A DNA stretch of 64,000 nt from Paenibacillus odorifer. GTDB taxonomy: Bacteria; Bacillota; Bacilli; Paenibacillales; Paenibacillaceae. Below are positions 52,901-62,466 of the stretch, one piece after another. The translations under genes were made by a program, and so were the position numbers. The notes under the pieces are model-generated. The model was not told where the DNA came from, made no database searches, and worked only from the letters and a program-made list of their open reading frames with translations. Position 1 is the first letter of the stretch. Every line of letters begins with the position of its first letter. The DNA lies in the NCBI RefSeq assembly GCF_000758725.1, contig NZ_CP009428.1, positions 5,642,001-5,706,000 on the forward strand, read 5' to 3'.

Positions 52901-55900
52901 AGAGTACTCGGAGAAAGACTAATGCTCTCTTCGTCGTTGATTGCTGTAACTATAAGTGGCAATTTCAGAACATGGACGCTGCCAAAAGACTGATTTGATT
53001 CTGTCTGATACACATCAGCGGTAACCGTAAGCGTACGATCAGTGTCGAAATCAATAGCTCGCGTCCCCGCTAATACGACCTTCGCTGTATAATCATCCAC
53101 CCGGTATACGCTATCCACAACCGTACCTTCGTAACCTTCAATAGACCAATAAGCGGTGTCCAGGTCAGGTGCATATTTGTCATTTACTAGCTTGACGATA
53201 ACTTCTGCACCCTCCTCATTTCCTTCTACCAAAGCAGTCTCCGATTGAAGCCCGGGTCCGATCGTAAGCGACTGCAGATGAAATCCTGTTCCATTTACCT
53301 TCATGGTCAGCGTCTGCTCCCCGGCAGGCAAGGTTACTGTTCCATTAGCTATTTGCCAATTGGACCATCCCCCCGTCTTCGTCAAAGCATAAGTCGCTGC
53401 CGTTACCGTTGCTCCATCCTCTCCCGTCAGCAGTTCCAGCTCTGCATCATCCTGATTAGTAGCATAGGAGATCAGGAGTGGGTAGGTACCGCTGGCAGGT
53501 ACATTAATCTTGTACTTCACCCAATCGCCGGGGTCAGTATAACCCACTGCACCACCCGTCACTAACACCCCTGAAGCTGTAGTGTAGTCTTGCCCTTGAA
53601 GCACACCAGGAAGCTCATGTGATCCGGAAGGCGCTTGGCGTAAAACTAATGAACGGATATTATAACCGTTCCCGTTCGTCTTCAAGGTGAGCTTGTGAAT
53701 GCCCTTGTTCAGAGAGATCAAGGATTGATAATCTGCAAAATCCGCCATACTCTCCGTCTGCTGCACAATTGGAAGCGTAGCAATGACCTTACCATCTTCA
53801 CTAATCTCCACCGATTTTCCGGCGCCATCGCTGAATTGAGCGGCATGCTTAAATTGAAGTGAATATTCACCGCTCTCTTTAACATCAATCACATAGTCGA
53901 AGGTGGACGAGGCGTCTGGCGAGAACCCGCCAATATAACCCTGCTCATTCACAGTGTAAACCCCTTGCGCTTCTTCAAAATCAACAGCATTCACTACACC
54001 CGGCACCGTCTGTATACCATTCAGACGTTCCCAGCTATAAGTGCCCACTGATTTCGCCGGCAGCACAGCACTAATTTGCGCACCGTCCACTAGCAATTTG
54101 AACGGCTGTGGATCCGACGTCTGGTTGATTACTACCGTCACAATCTCTTTTCCATCCGGACTAGCAAAAGCTACGTTCGTTACAGTGCTGCTTGAGCCGT
54201 AGTCACTATCAATCCGCACGTACCCCGGTTTAACGAATTTCGTATATTGGCCCATCAGATAATATTCTGGCAGCAGCCAGTAATGGTTACGGTCTCCCGA
54301 ATCCTGCACAATCGGGGTTGGGTCTGGCGTTCCGGTCCACTGATGAGAGGCAATATCACTGTCCAGCATCGCTACCCAGGAGTTATAGCTGCGGGCCCAA
54401 TTACGGAAATATTGAGCAATGCGGTCTGCGCCTGAGGTACCCCAGACTGCGCGTTCGGTCAAATATACATTTTTGTCAGGATAGAGATTATGGAGCTGGG
54501 TCATCAGACCAAGGTCACCGCCATAATCATGAAAAGCAGTTCCGTCCACCGCATCGTAGGCACCTAATTCAGGATTGCCAAGGATTTGTGCTGGATAGGC
54601 CATCGTGTCACCAGGATTATGATCAAATGTCCACAGCTTCACGTCTTTGAAACCATGTTCATCTAATTCCTTCCGCAGCAGTTTAGCCAGCTGGGCTTCT
54701 TGCTCCCACGGCATTTTGGTGCTTGGATATTCAATTTCCAGCAAAGGTTCATTCTGCAAGGTCAGACCTTCAAAGGTAATTCCCAGCTTCTCGTACTCCT
54801 GTACGAATTTGAGATAATATTTGGCCAGTACAGGCAGATATTCATCCTTCACTTGGCCTTTGATCATACTGTCTGTAGTCTTCATCCAACCGGGAGGGCT
54901 CCAAGGTGAGGCAAAAAACTTAATGTCCGGGTTGATGTTTTGAATTTTTTTAACCGTGCTGATGATATGGTAGTCAATGTCCTTTTGGATGGAGAAATGC
55001 TCCAAATTAATGTCGGTTTGTCCTGGAGGCATATCATCGTAGGTATAAAATTGTTTATCTGTAAAGTCAGCCGTCCCAATCGTCAACCGGAGCATACTCA
55101 TTCCGATCCCTGATACAGGATCAATCATTTTCCGCAGCAATTCCTCCTGCTTCGCCGCAGACATCTTCGCCAGATTATTAACCGTCGATTCCTCCATGGA
55201 GGTACCGATCCCTAGAATAGATTGATATTTCCGGTCAGGATCAATATGGATCTCTGTACCTGCCTTCACGTCAGGAACCACAATATCCAGCTTCGCCTGC
55301 TCTTCCAGCTTCAAATCACCCTCTTGATAACGGTCAGCATAATACCATTTCCGATCGGAAGGATCTCGCTCACTCGATACCCAGGAGCTAACTACATCTG
55401 ACTTAATAACATGTTTAGTGCTTTCCCCGCCATCTCCGGGATTTGATGGATCTACAGGCACATCACCTGTTCGAGTGAAGCTCACCCAGTTCAGGTTGAT
55501 ATCCCCACCGGTAAATTCCAGACGGATCTTTTGCAATCCTGCCTTCTTAAACACAACATTTTCTACAGCTTTCGTCTGCCAATTCTGCCAGCCACCTGTT
55601 GAGGTCACGCTTAATGTTCCTAGCTTGGTTCCCTCTGCTGATTTGATGTTGATGCCTGTAGTGCCACTATTAACGGAATAGCGGAAATCGGCTTGATACG
55701 TACCTGCTTGCTCCACATTCACGTTATATTCGAGCCACTGTCCAGCCGAGGTATAGCCGACATCGAGACCGCCACCTATATCCTGCGTATTTTCAGTTTG
55801 CAGTCCTGCGCTTTTGTTCAAAAAGTCCTCTGCCTCAATTTTGCCGGGAACCGGCAGTGAAGGAATCTCTGGAGCTTCCGGATCGACAGGAGCAGTTGGA

Positions 55901-57828
55901 AGCTTTGGTGTTTTCTCATTTTTGGTCAAGCCATATCCTGTTTTGAACAACACATTAGTACTGTTATTGTCTGCCGGATAATTGTTCAAAGCGAATGGCC
56001 AACGAATTGGATTTTTGCCTACAAAATCCTTAGTACCAAATAACACATCAGCTACTCCAGCACCCTCTGTACCTGGTAGCCAAGCTGCCACAAGCCCATC
56101 CCAATCTTCCACTTGGCTGGCTATCGTCATTGGACGTCCAGACACCAATACAACGATAAGCGGAATATTAGGATCAGCAGCACGTATATTCGCAAGTGTC
56201 GCCAGATCCTGCTCATCCAGATTCAAGCTGGTCCGGTCGCCATCGGTCTCGGCGTAAGGTATCTCACCGATAACAGCGATCGCCGCATCATAACCCGCAG
56301 CTCCCCGCCCGTTCAGGTTATATTTGACCGTTGTAGAAGCAGGAACAGCCTCCTTTATCCCTTCGAGGATCGTCGTGCCTTCAGTTATATTGCCCGACTT
56401 CCCTTGCCAAGTGATCGACCAGCCACCGGCTTGGTTACCGATATTATTAGCGTTTTTACCTGCTACGAATATTTTATCCATCCCGCTTAATTGCGATAGA
56501 ATTGGACTTCCATTTACCTCATCGTTCTTCAAAAGAACAAGCGACTCCGCCACAGCTTGGCGGGCTAATTTGCGGCTTTCTGCTGAGCCAAATGCACTCA
56601 ACAGATCCGGTTCGCTTTTGGGATGCTCGAACAATCCTGAAGCGATTTTGACATGCAGGATACGTTCTGCCGCATCATCTATGCGCTCAGTAGTAATTTT
56701 ACCTTCGCCTACAAGTTCTGTGATGTACTTAATCGTATCCTTCCAAACGGTCGGCATCATGAACATATCGACTCCGGCGTTTACGGACACATACAGCTGG
56801 TTCTTCAACCCGCTAACTGCTTTGCCCTCGCTATCCACTGTGATTTGCTGCACAGCGTTATAATCCGAAATCACGAAACCGGTAAAGCCAAGCCCGCCAT
56901 TTTTCTTGTCACCCTTCAAAACATCGGTCAGTAAATGTTTATGGGCATGCATTTTAAGACCTTGGATGCTGTGATAGGAGGCCATAACCGTCTGCACCCC
57001 TGCGTCTACAGCTGCTTTATAAATTTTCAAATCCTTATCCATGATCTCTTGCTCGGTATATTTAGTGATGTTGCCTTGATTTACACCATTATCCGTATAA
57101 CCTTCACCTAGATAATGTTTTGCTGTTGCCGTGATTGTATCTGTCCCTGCCAATGCAGCAGCAGTCCGTCCTTGCAGTCCAAACACATAAGCCGCACCTA
57201 GTTCTGCTGAAATATCCTGATTATCACTAAAACCTTCATAGGTTCTACCCCATCTTGCATTATGAGGGGAGGCTATCGTTGGGGCAAATGTCCAGTTCGC
57301 TCCTGTTGCGGCTACTTCCCTAGCAGCAGCTGCACCAATAAGCTCAGTCAATGCGGGATCATTAGCAGCCCCTAGGCCAATATTATGCGGAAAAAGCGTT
57401 GCGCCTTTGACATTGTTATGTCCATGTACCGCATCCACCCCATAGAGCAGCGGAATGCCTAATCTGGTAGACAATGCACCATCCTGATAGCTATCTATCA
57501 AGTCTCTCCAGTTATCGCGGGTACTGTCACTTTCTTTTCCGTTAGGGAATGAGCCTCCCCCGCTGAGTACAGAGCCAAGAGCATATTTCTGTACCTCCTC
57601 AGGAGTGACGGCAGCTCTTTCTGCTTGAACCATCTGCCCAATCTTCTCTTCCAGCGTCATTCGGGATAATAGATCCGCAGTGCGCTCCTCCACACTTTTT
57701 GTGGGATCATAGTACACTGGAACTCCTGCGGCATCCGCTGCGGCCCGTGGTATACCCGCCTCAAGCACATTCAAGAATAAGGATGATAGTAAAAGCGCCA
57801 CCATGAATATTGATAATCTTCTTTTCAC
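49981..57828 (-). CDS. giant S-layer-anchored GH3-GH30 glycosidase with CBMs
   Basis: This exported enzyme has about 2615 residues. GTG at 57828 has SD GGGAGG; the frame extends to 57897 without one. Domains: signal peptide (1-30); GH3 (about 40-640), nucleophile Asp in GFVISDYNAV; CBM6-like (660-790, IEAEDF); GH30 (806-1270), acid/base Glu in LQNEPLLEI and nucleophile Glu in YLTERAVWG; further carbohydrate-binding or galactose-binding-like modules (1276-2000); two chitobiase C-terminal-type repeats (2016-2176, IHYTTDGS); a Pro/Thr linker; an unassigned domain; three SLH repeats (2428-end). It would degrade beta-glucan-type polysaccharide at the cell surface. It is a single gene with its own terminator. 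Confidence 0.93.
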   Translation of the reverse strand: MKRRLSIFMVALLLSSLFLNVLEAGIPRAAADAAGVPVYYDPTKSVEERTADLLSRMTLEEKIGQMVQAERAAVTPEEVQKYALGSVLSGGGSFPNGKESDSTRDNWRDLIDSYQDGALSTRLGIPLLYGVDAVHGHNNVKGATLFPHNIGLGAANDPALTELIGAAAAREVAATGANWTFAPTIASPHNARWGRTYEGFSDNQDISAELGAAYVFGLQGRTAAALAGTDTITATAKHYLGEGYTDNGVNQGNITKYTEQEIMDKDLKIYKAAVDAGVQTVMASYHSIQGLKMHAHKHLLTDVLKGDKKNGGLGFTGFVISDYNAVQQITVDSEGKAVSGLKNQLYVSVNAGVDMFMMPTVWKDTIKYITELVGEGKITTERIDDAAERILHVKIASGLFEHPKSEPDLLSAFGSAESRKLARQAVAESLVLLKNDEVNGSPILSQLSGMDKIFVAGKNANNIGNQAGGWSITWQGKSGNITEGTTILEGIKEAVPASTTVKYNLNGRGAAGYDAAIAVIGEIPYAETDGDRTSLNLDEQDLATLANIRAADPNIPLIVVLVSGRPMTIASQVEDWDGLVAAWLPGTEGAGVADVLFGTKDFVGKNPIRWPFALNNYPADNNSTNVLFKTGYGLTKNEKTPKLPTAPVDPEAPEIPSLPVPGKIEAEDFLNKSAGLQTENTQDIGGGLDVGYTSAGQWLEYNVNVEQAGTYQADFRYSVNSGTTGINIKSAEGTKLGTLSVTSTGGWQNWQTKAVENVVFKKAGLQKIRLEFTGGDINLNWVSFTRTGDVPVDPSNPGDGGESTKHVIKSDVVSSWVSSERDPSDRKWYYADRYQEGDLKLEEQAKLDIVVPDVKAGTEIHIDPDRKYQSILGIGTSMEESTVNNLAKMSAAKQEELLRKMIDPVSGIGMSMLRLTIGTADFTDKQFYTYDDMPPGQTDINLEHFSIQKDIDYHIISTVKKIQNINPDIKFFASPWSPPGWMKTTDSMIKGQVKDEYLPVLAKYYLKFVQEYEKLGITFEGLTLQNEPLLEIEYPSTKMPWEQEAQLAKLLRKELDEHGFKDVKLWTFDHNPGDTMAYPAQILGNPELGAYDAVDGTAFHDYGGDLGLMTQLHNLYPDKNVYLTERAVWGTSGADRIAQYFRNWARSYNSWVAMLDSDIASHQWTGTPDPTPIVQDSGDRNHYWLLPEYYLMGQYTKFVKPGYVRIDSDYGSSSTVTNVAFASPDGKEIVTVVINQTSDPQPFKLLVDGAQISAVLPAKSVGTYSWERLNGIQTVPGVVNAVDFEEAQGVYTVNEQGYIGGFSPDASSTFDYVIDVKESGEYSLQFKHAAQFSDGAGKSVEISEDGKVIATLPIVQQTESMADFADYQSLISLNKGIHKLTLKTNGNGYNIRSLVLRQAPSGSHELPGVLQGQDYTTASGVLVTGGAVGYTDPGDWVKYKINVPASGTYPLLISYATNQDDAELELLTGEDGATVTAATYALTKTGGWSNWQIANGTVTLPAGEQTLTMKVNGTGFHLQSLTIGPGLQSETALVEGNEEGAEVIVKLVNDKYAPDLDTAYWSIEGYEGTVVDSVYRVDDYTAKVVLAGTRAIDFDTDRTLTVTADVYQTESNQSFGSVHVLKLPLIVTAINDEESISLSPSTLPYQVNGNELVVSLTGGTFNPDAIQSISVSGPGKDQGHVSIGAAALLDPTHVKLTLAWNDHTPYYSDLQLTVNVPANAYADSSGGVLRAEVKLLGTTSATAPIEVTSLNALDQFYQLQGITVSGQGSGAKLTGIDAGDSIDYWVNVPQDGNYTFTLTVTSANGAPKGIIYKTEDGKTLRTVDVPNLYSQTVGIRTVLQLKAGEQKLRLQAGSAGYELSGIKIEPYTEVIMDGTGSLKVEAENYYDATPNGIQSTMTGDVLDFRNVGFTVAGGSMDYMLDITEAGFYKIVYRYATAQGGVSTTLSVNGTKLSTVPMPTTGGWSNYTLASGVVQLAQGKQVVRMNFNNDGANLDWFTLERTEEGEQPIHSKTSLPVSSLKPGAYSGLQTISLTTATSGAEIHYTTDGSLPTADSPLYTGTIDAAGVTVLRTIAVKEGMENSFVAPFTYVISGAVDMKTVSAPQADPAGGTYTGQVAVKLTTATAGASIHYTLDGTVPTAASELYSGVIYVGKSKTIKAIAVKEGWKPSDISSFEYIVSADKPEPTPTPTPTATPEPTPSPTSEPTTQPTTAPTSGSGGTSGGGNSGTTGGDSSGNAGSVTGSTILTAAPVLNSNTGAARASIDLESLKKAATAGLSGATSAVTVDIPAVAKAKGYELQLPNGIIFADDKTSLVVHTEFGVLELPGSLLKQAAKEAGTPWVITITKVDSDSRPEFKLSVTINGKEAVWNSSDMRVKVSLPYTPQSEERGKEGHITIHSLNSLGILTVVPSGRYNAATGMVSFTGILSGTYSITFTEKTFRDIGKFEWARNAIEVLGSKGIINGMTEDQFVPQAEVKRGDFVLLLIKAFGLEGDSAESFTDVQPGDYRYEALAMAKQLGITTGRPDGSFDPNASVTRQEMMTLAAKAIAAAGRQLPAGNGASMSSFTDSQQVSAFARDSVAALIRAGLIKGDGLRIHPQGVTTRAEAAVLIYNLYNL

Positions 57829-58020
57829 GCCTGAATCCTCCCCCAATACTGTTTTGTTGGTACGGATGACTACGCCTATGAATGGAAGCGTATACATGAT
57901 GTAAGATACAGGCTTATTATGCTGGAGCTATCTGGTAAAAGACATACAGCATTTTTTAAATACTCTGTTCCGTTTTTGCAAATTTAAGGACTTGCCCGGC
58001 TCAAATTATGCTTCCAGCAA

Positions 58021-58070
58021 AAAAAGGCTCTCTCATTCGTAGAATTTCTCTACTGTGAGACAGCCTTTTT
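58021..58070. terminator. terminator after ecsB
   Basis: AAAAAGGCT...TCTCA and GTAGA pair with TCTAC, TGAGA and AGCCTTTTT. T runs lie on both strands. Confidence 0.85.
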
Positions 58071-58090
58071 ATTGTGACTATGAAATTGCC

Positions 58091-59311
58091 TTACAGATCG
58101 TCATCATCCAATCGTGCCGATTTACGGGACAAGTATCCTTTAAACAGAAAGACTACCACAACACCTGCCGCTAAGGTAAAGACCACTGGCATCAGACGGT
58201 CACCTATGGAAGCTAAGAAAGGTAATCCAAGAATCAATGCCACAACCAGATGCGCACGGAATACAAATTGTGTCGTGTTGTCCGCCTTACTGCCTTCAGG
58301 AAAAGGATACACTGTCAGCCAAAAAGACTCGCTATGCAATTTGCGGAGTGCCGACAATTGAACACCAATGATGAACAGGAAGAACAAATAAATTCCGGTG
58401 CCAAAGTAACTATCACGGTTCCACCAATTCAGCAGCAGAGCCAGCACCGATATCCGCATAATGATTCCAAAGATATCGCCCCGGGCAAAGCTTTTGGTTA
58501 GCAGATACCGATAAGCAGTATCCTTACGCCAAGGCAGCTTAGCGCCCCATTTGGAAAGATAACGGCGGGAATACACCCGTTGCTCACGGCCCGGTACATC
58601 CACGAACCAGCCCAGAACCATCAGCGCACGTGCACCTTGATTGTTTTCCATGGCGATCAGTCTTTCCCATGGCACAGCGTGACGTCCGGGCACAGACAGT
58701 GCAGCAAGATAGGCTGCTGCCAATAACACCATAAATATCAGGCTCGGGCCGGCAGGCTGCCACAGCCAAGCGGCAATAATCAAACCTCCAACTGCCCAGC
58801 GCAAGAAAGCAAACACACCTGCCATCGGACGTGACAGCATAGCTATCTCTTTCCATAATCCATAGCTCGCGATCAGCTTCACAGCAATCAGGATCAACAC
58901 TGTAAATAAAAGTCGCTTAGGAGAATCATCTGTACGTATGTACAACGGCCAAAGGGTGATCAGTACAAATAACAAACGAATGATCTTCCACACGTTTCCA
59001 CTGACCCAGGAGGGTGCAAAATATTCCTTCATGCGGTGACCCTGAGGCAGCAGAAAGATCGTATCCGGGGTCTGCAAATAGGTTCGGAAGCCGCTATGCA
59101 CTGTCGCAGGCAACAGTAATGCTAACATAATCCAGCGAATGGGAATGCCTTCAGGTACATTTTGTAGCAGCGATGTATACCAAGCAGAGAAGACAATCAA
59201 CACGAACAGGAAAACCATGGCTACGCCGCTTTGAATGATATATCCCACATAAGGAAGCATGCTTCCCATGAATCGACCGCGCCGCGTGCGCCGCAGCTCT
59301 TTCAAATCCAT
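58091..59311 (-). CDS. ecsB: EcsB-like ABC transporter membrane subunit
   Basis: This 406-residue polytopic protein with about ten hydrophobic helices begins MDLKELRRTRRGRFMGSMLPYVGY. It matches EcsB in length, layout and its position directly after EcsA. It is the permease of the Ecs transporter, which in Bacillus affects protein secretion, sporulation and intramembrane protease activity. One base separates it from ecsA; SD AAGGAGGG. Its stop lies about 20 bases before the terminator. Confidence 0.88.
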   Translation of the reverse strand: MDLKELRRTRRGRFMGSMLPYVGYIIQSGVAMVFLFVLIVFSAWYTSLLQNVPEGIPIRWIMLALLLPATVHSGFRTYLQTPDTIFLLPQGHRMKEYFAPSWVSGNVWKIIRLLFVLITLWPLYIRTDDSPKRLLFTVLILIAVKLIASYGLWKEIAMLSRPMAGVFAFLRWAVGGLIIAAWLWQPAGPSLIFMVLLAAAYLAALSVPGRHAVPWERLIAMENNQGARALMVLGWFVDVPGREQRVYSRRYLSKWGAKLPWRKDTAYRYLLTKSFARGDIFGIIMRISVLALLLNWWNRDSYFGTGIYLFFLFIIGVQLSALRKLHSESFWLTVYPFPEGSKADNTTQFVFRAHLVVALILGLPFLASIGDRLMPVVFTLAAGVVVVFLFKGYLSRKSARLDDDDL

Positions 59312-59312
59312 A

Positions 59313-60059
59313 TTATTTCCCTCCTTGAACCAGCTCGTAGAACAGCTGCTCCAAAGTCAGCCCCTGATGCCCGGCAGTTGCCGCTATTTCCGTCAACGTA
59401 CCCTGTGCAATCACCTTACCTTTATGCAATACAATAAAACGGTCGCAATAATTCTCTATTGTGGAAAGAATATGAGAGCTTAACAGAATCGACGATCCAG
59501 AGTTCTTTAGATCCATCATGAAATCAAGCAAGGAGCGGATACCTAGCGGATCCAATCCTAAAAAGGGCTCGTCGATGACATATAATGCAGGTCGTGCAAC
59601 GAAAGCGCACATGATCATAACCTTCTGTTTCATCCCTTTGGATAGATGGGTCGATAGGGTGTCCATCTTATCCTCCATATGGAACAGCTTGGCAAGATGC
59701 GAGGTGCGGGATTCATAATCCTTTTGATCTACCCCATAAGCTCTGGCAGTAAATTCAACATGCTCACGAACCGTCATTTCGTCATACAGTAGCGGCGATT
59801 CCGGTACAAAAGACAACGCATTATTGTATCCAACGGGATCTTCAGCACGCGTCTTGCCCTGTACGGTGATATCGCCCTTATGGGGCGACATCAATCCTAG
59901 AATATGCTTCATCGTCGTACTTTTTCCTGCTCCGTTTAAACCAATCAAACCAACCATTTCGCCAGGCTGCACCTGAAGTGCAATATCATGCAGCACTGGC
60001 TTATTCAGGCTGTACCCACCACTGAGACCCGTAATTTGCAATACGGGAGCATTATTCAT
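59313..60059 (-). CDS. ecsA: EcsA-like ABC transporter ATP-binding protein
   Basis: The 248 residues have Walker A GLIGLNGAGKSTTMK, signature LSKGMKQKVMIMCAFVA, Walker B LYVIDEPFLGLDPLG and the switch His in ILLSSHILSTIENYCD. Length and the following EcsB identify it. Its ATG overlaps the end of the DEAD helicase gene by 4 bases (ATGA), so the three genes are translationally coupled. Confidence 0.92.
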   Translation of the reverse strand: MNNAPVLQITGLSGGYSLNKPVLHDIALQVQPGEMVGLIGLNGAGKSTTMKHILGLMSPHKGDITVQGKTRAEDPVGYNNALSFVPESPLLYDEMTVREHVEFTARAYGVDQKDYESRTSHLAKLFHMEDKMDTLSTHLSKGMKQKVMIMCAFVARPALYVIDEPFLGLDPLGIRSLLDFMMDLKNSGSSILLSSHILSTIENYCDRFIVLHKGKVIAQGTLTEIAATAGHQGLTLEQLFYELVQGGK

Positions 60060-61564
60060 TGACCGTCACCTCTCGGAGTTTTGTCTTTCAACCACTTTGG
60101 AGCTCCTTTATTTTTACGGTTCTTCTCACGTTCCGCATTGCTGCTGCGTTTGCTCCGTGCAGGAGTCGCATCTCCGCGTGCTCCCGCAGAAGGATTCACG
60201 CTGCGCTGTGGATCGCGCTGTTGTTCTCCGCTTGTTGTTTCACTTGTGTTAATCGTAGCCATTCTTTTGGCAGGCGGTGTACCTGCTCCAACGGATGGCG
60301 ACTGAACATTGGAGGCTCCAGATGTGCTTACAGGCGGCTTGCCGCTGCCTGGAGCGGATCCATCACGGCGTTGCCCACTGCCTTCACTACTCCGTCCCCG
60401 TCCATTGCGCAAAGCGCTGCGCGCTTCATCTGCTGCAAGCACCTTACCACCGACCATCTCCCGCTCCTCAAGCGCAATATCCAATTCGCGAGCGAATTTC
60501 CGCATGATAAAGGTTTGTTGCTCTGTAACAATCGTTACAGATAAGCCGCGGCGTCCCATCCGTCCGGTACGGCCTGCACGGTGTACATAATGTTCAGAAT
60601 CAAAAGCCGGATCGTAGCTAACTACCAAAGAAAGATTCTCAATATCCAGTCCTCTGGCAGCTACGTCACTGGCAACAAGCACACGAAATTTACCTTCCCG
60701 GAAACCTTTTAATACATTGCTGCGCGTTACCTTATCGGCATCTCCGTAGAGTGCTGCCGCAGTAAGCCCAAGATGATTCAGCTTAGCCTCAACCTCGGCA
60801 ATATCATCTGTAGCATTCACGAACACAATCGCTTTATCGGGATTGTAATGGCGAATCACCCGGCGCAGCATGTCCATTTTGTTACGCTCTTCAGCAACAA
60901 CATAATGATGCTCCAAACTTTCAGCAGTCATTACACCTGGAGCAATCCCAACCTCTGCTGGGTTCTTCATTTCACGATTAGCCAGCGCTTTCGTCTCTGG
61001 TCCGATCGTTGCCGACAGCATAACAAGCTGGCGTGAACGCAGCGCACTGCTGACAATTTTTGTGACTTCGCCAGCTCCGCTAAGCTGGAACATTTGGTCC
61101 GCCTCATCCAGAACAATAGTACTGACTTCATGCATCTTCAATTTACGAAGTCCAATCAGCTCGCGGATCCGCCCAGGCGTTCCCACAACTAGCTGTGGAT
61201 GCTCACGCAGCTTGTCAATCTGGCGTTTGATTGCGGCCCCGCCAATAAGACCCATAACTCGGATTCCGCGCTGTTCACCATAACGTTCCGCCTCGCGTAA
61301 GATTTGCATCGCCAGCTCCTGTGTAGGGGCGAGCACCAGCTTTTGGACCACCTTCTGCTCCGGATTAATCGTTTGAAGCAGCGGCAATAGATAGGCCAGC
61401 GTCTTACCCGTTCCAGTCTGGGAAGCTGCAATAACATCTCTTCCCTCTAGTAGAAGCGGTATTGTCTGCTCTTGTACCGGGGATGGAGCGTTAATGCCGA
61501 ATTCCGACAACCGGGCAATGAGGTCTTCCTGAATGCCGATAGCCGCAAAAGAAGCTTTATTCAT
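60056..61564 (-). CDS. DEAD-box RNA helicase
   Basis: The 502 residues show the Q motif region, motif I ASQTGTGKT, PTQELA, GTPGRI, VLDEADQMF, SAT, then in domain 2 IVFVNATDD, ASDVAARGLDIENL and HRAGRTGRMGRRG. After about residue 375 comes a low-complexity Gly/Ser/Arg tail (SALRNGRGRSSEGSGQRRDG) ending in a Lys-rich segment. It remodels RNA, probably in ribosome assembly or cold response. It is the first gene of an operon with ecsAB. Confidence 0.95.
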   Translation of the reverse strand: MNKASFAAIGIQEDLIARLSEFGINAPSPVQEQTIPLLLEGRDVIAASQTGTGKTLAYLLPLLQTINPEQKVVQKLVLAPTQELAMQILREAERYGEQRGIRVMGLIGGAAIKRQIDKLREHPQLVVGTPGRIRELIGLRKLKMHEVSTIVLDEADQMFQLSGAGEVTKIVSSALRSRQLVMLSATIGPETKALANREMKNPAEVGIAPGVMTAESLEHHYVVAEERNKMDMLRRVIRHYNPDKAIVFVNATDDIAEVEAKLNHLGLTAAALYGDADKVTRSNVLKGFREGKFRVLVASDVAARGLDIENLSLVVSYDPAFDSEHYVHRAGRTGRMGRRGLSVTIVTEQQTFIMRKFARELDIALEEREMVGGKVLAADEARSALRNGRGRSSEGSGQRRDGSAPGSGKPPVSTSGASNVQSPSVGAGTPPAKRMATINTSETTSGEQQRDPQRSVNPSAGARGDATPARSKRSSNAEREKNRKNKGAPKWLKDKTPRGDGQ

Positions 61565-61610
61565 AAGTGTAATTCATCCTTTTCGCTTGAGATAATATCT
61601 TCATTATATG

Positions 61611-61642
61611 CCAAAAAGGCCTCTCCACCAAATGGAAGGCCA
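61611..61642 (-). terminator. terminator of the SDR gene
   Basis: GGCCT...CCA pairs with TGG...AGGCC, and the minus strand continues TTTTTGG. Confidence 0.65.
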
Positions 61643-61661
61643 ATAAAGCTGACAACAGGGT

Positions 61662-62438
61662 CTATTTTCTGTTCATCGCATTATAAGTAAGCTTGTCCGC
61701 CAGGCGAGGAAACAGCCCGTAAAGCCGTATGCCAAACCCTGCCAGACCCGGAAGATCGAGCTCTTCTTTGCCGGTCTCCATAACCTTAACGATCTTAGAA
61801 GATACATGCTCTGGGGTCATCATCATCCGGGCTACACTCTTCTCATAATTGCCAGACGGGTCTGCCGTTTTGAAAAAATCGGTGGCGATAGGCCCCGGGT
61901 TCACAGCCGAGACGATAATTCCACTCTTCCGCAGCTCCTGACGGAGCGCATTTGTGAATCCGAGAACAGCATGTTTGGTAGCTGTGTAGGCTACAGATTT
62001 GGCTGTGCCTATCTTCCCTGCCATGGAAGCCACATTTACAATCTGGCCGCTTCCCCGCTCCAGCATATGTGGAACAACAGCCTTCGTGCACCGGACAATC
62101 CCCATGTAATTAACATCCATCATATCGTCAAATTCATGAGGCTCCATCTCCGTAAAAGCAGCAAATTTGCCGTACCCTGCGTTATTTAGCAAAATATCAA
62201 TTCTGCCATATGCGGCTAAAATTTGTGCGAAGGTCTTTTGAACACCTTCAGCATCTGTTACGTCACAGGTGTACAGTCCAAAAACGCCCGGGATACCGGC
62301 TGCTGTTTCTTTCAGCTTCGCTTCAGAACGTGCTACCAGGACGGGGATTGCCCCCTTTTTACTAAGCATCTGTGCTGTTAATGCACCAATGCCGCTTGAC
62401 GCTCCTGTAATCACAACAACCTTATCTTTGAGTACCAT
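61662..62438 (-). CDS. short-chain dehydrogenase/reductase
   Basis: This 258-residue classical SDR has VVVITGASSGIGALTAQML (TGxxxGIG), LLNNAGYGKFAAF (NNAG), the catalytic Ser region IVNVASMAGKIG and Y-x3-K in AYTATKHAVLGF. The C-terminus carries hydrophobic basic segments (GIRLYGLFPRLADKLTY), as in DltE/YqjQ-type SDRs. Substrate unknown. It lies about 30 bases after the cheX stop, so the two may share a transcript. Confidence 0.9.
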   Translation of the reverse strand: MVLKDKVVVITGASSGIGALTAQMLSKKGAIPVLVARSEAKLKETAAGIPGVFGLYTCDVTDAEGVQKTFAQILAAYGRIDILLNNAGYGKFAAFTEMEPHEFDDMMDVNYMGIVRCTKAVVPHMLERGSGQIVNVASMAGKIGTAKSVAYTATKHAVLGFTNALRQELRKSGIIVSAVNPGPIATDFFKTADPSGNYEKSVARMMMTPEHVSSKIVKVMETGKEELDLPGLAGFGIRLYGLFPRLADKLTYNAMNRK

Positions 62439-62466
62439 GAAAAGTATTTCAGCTCCTAACTCTTGC

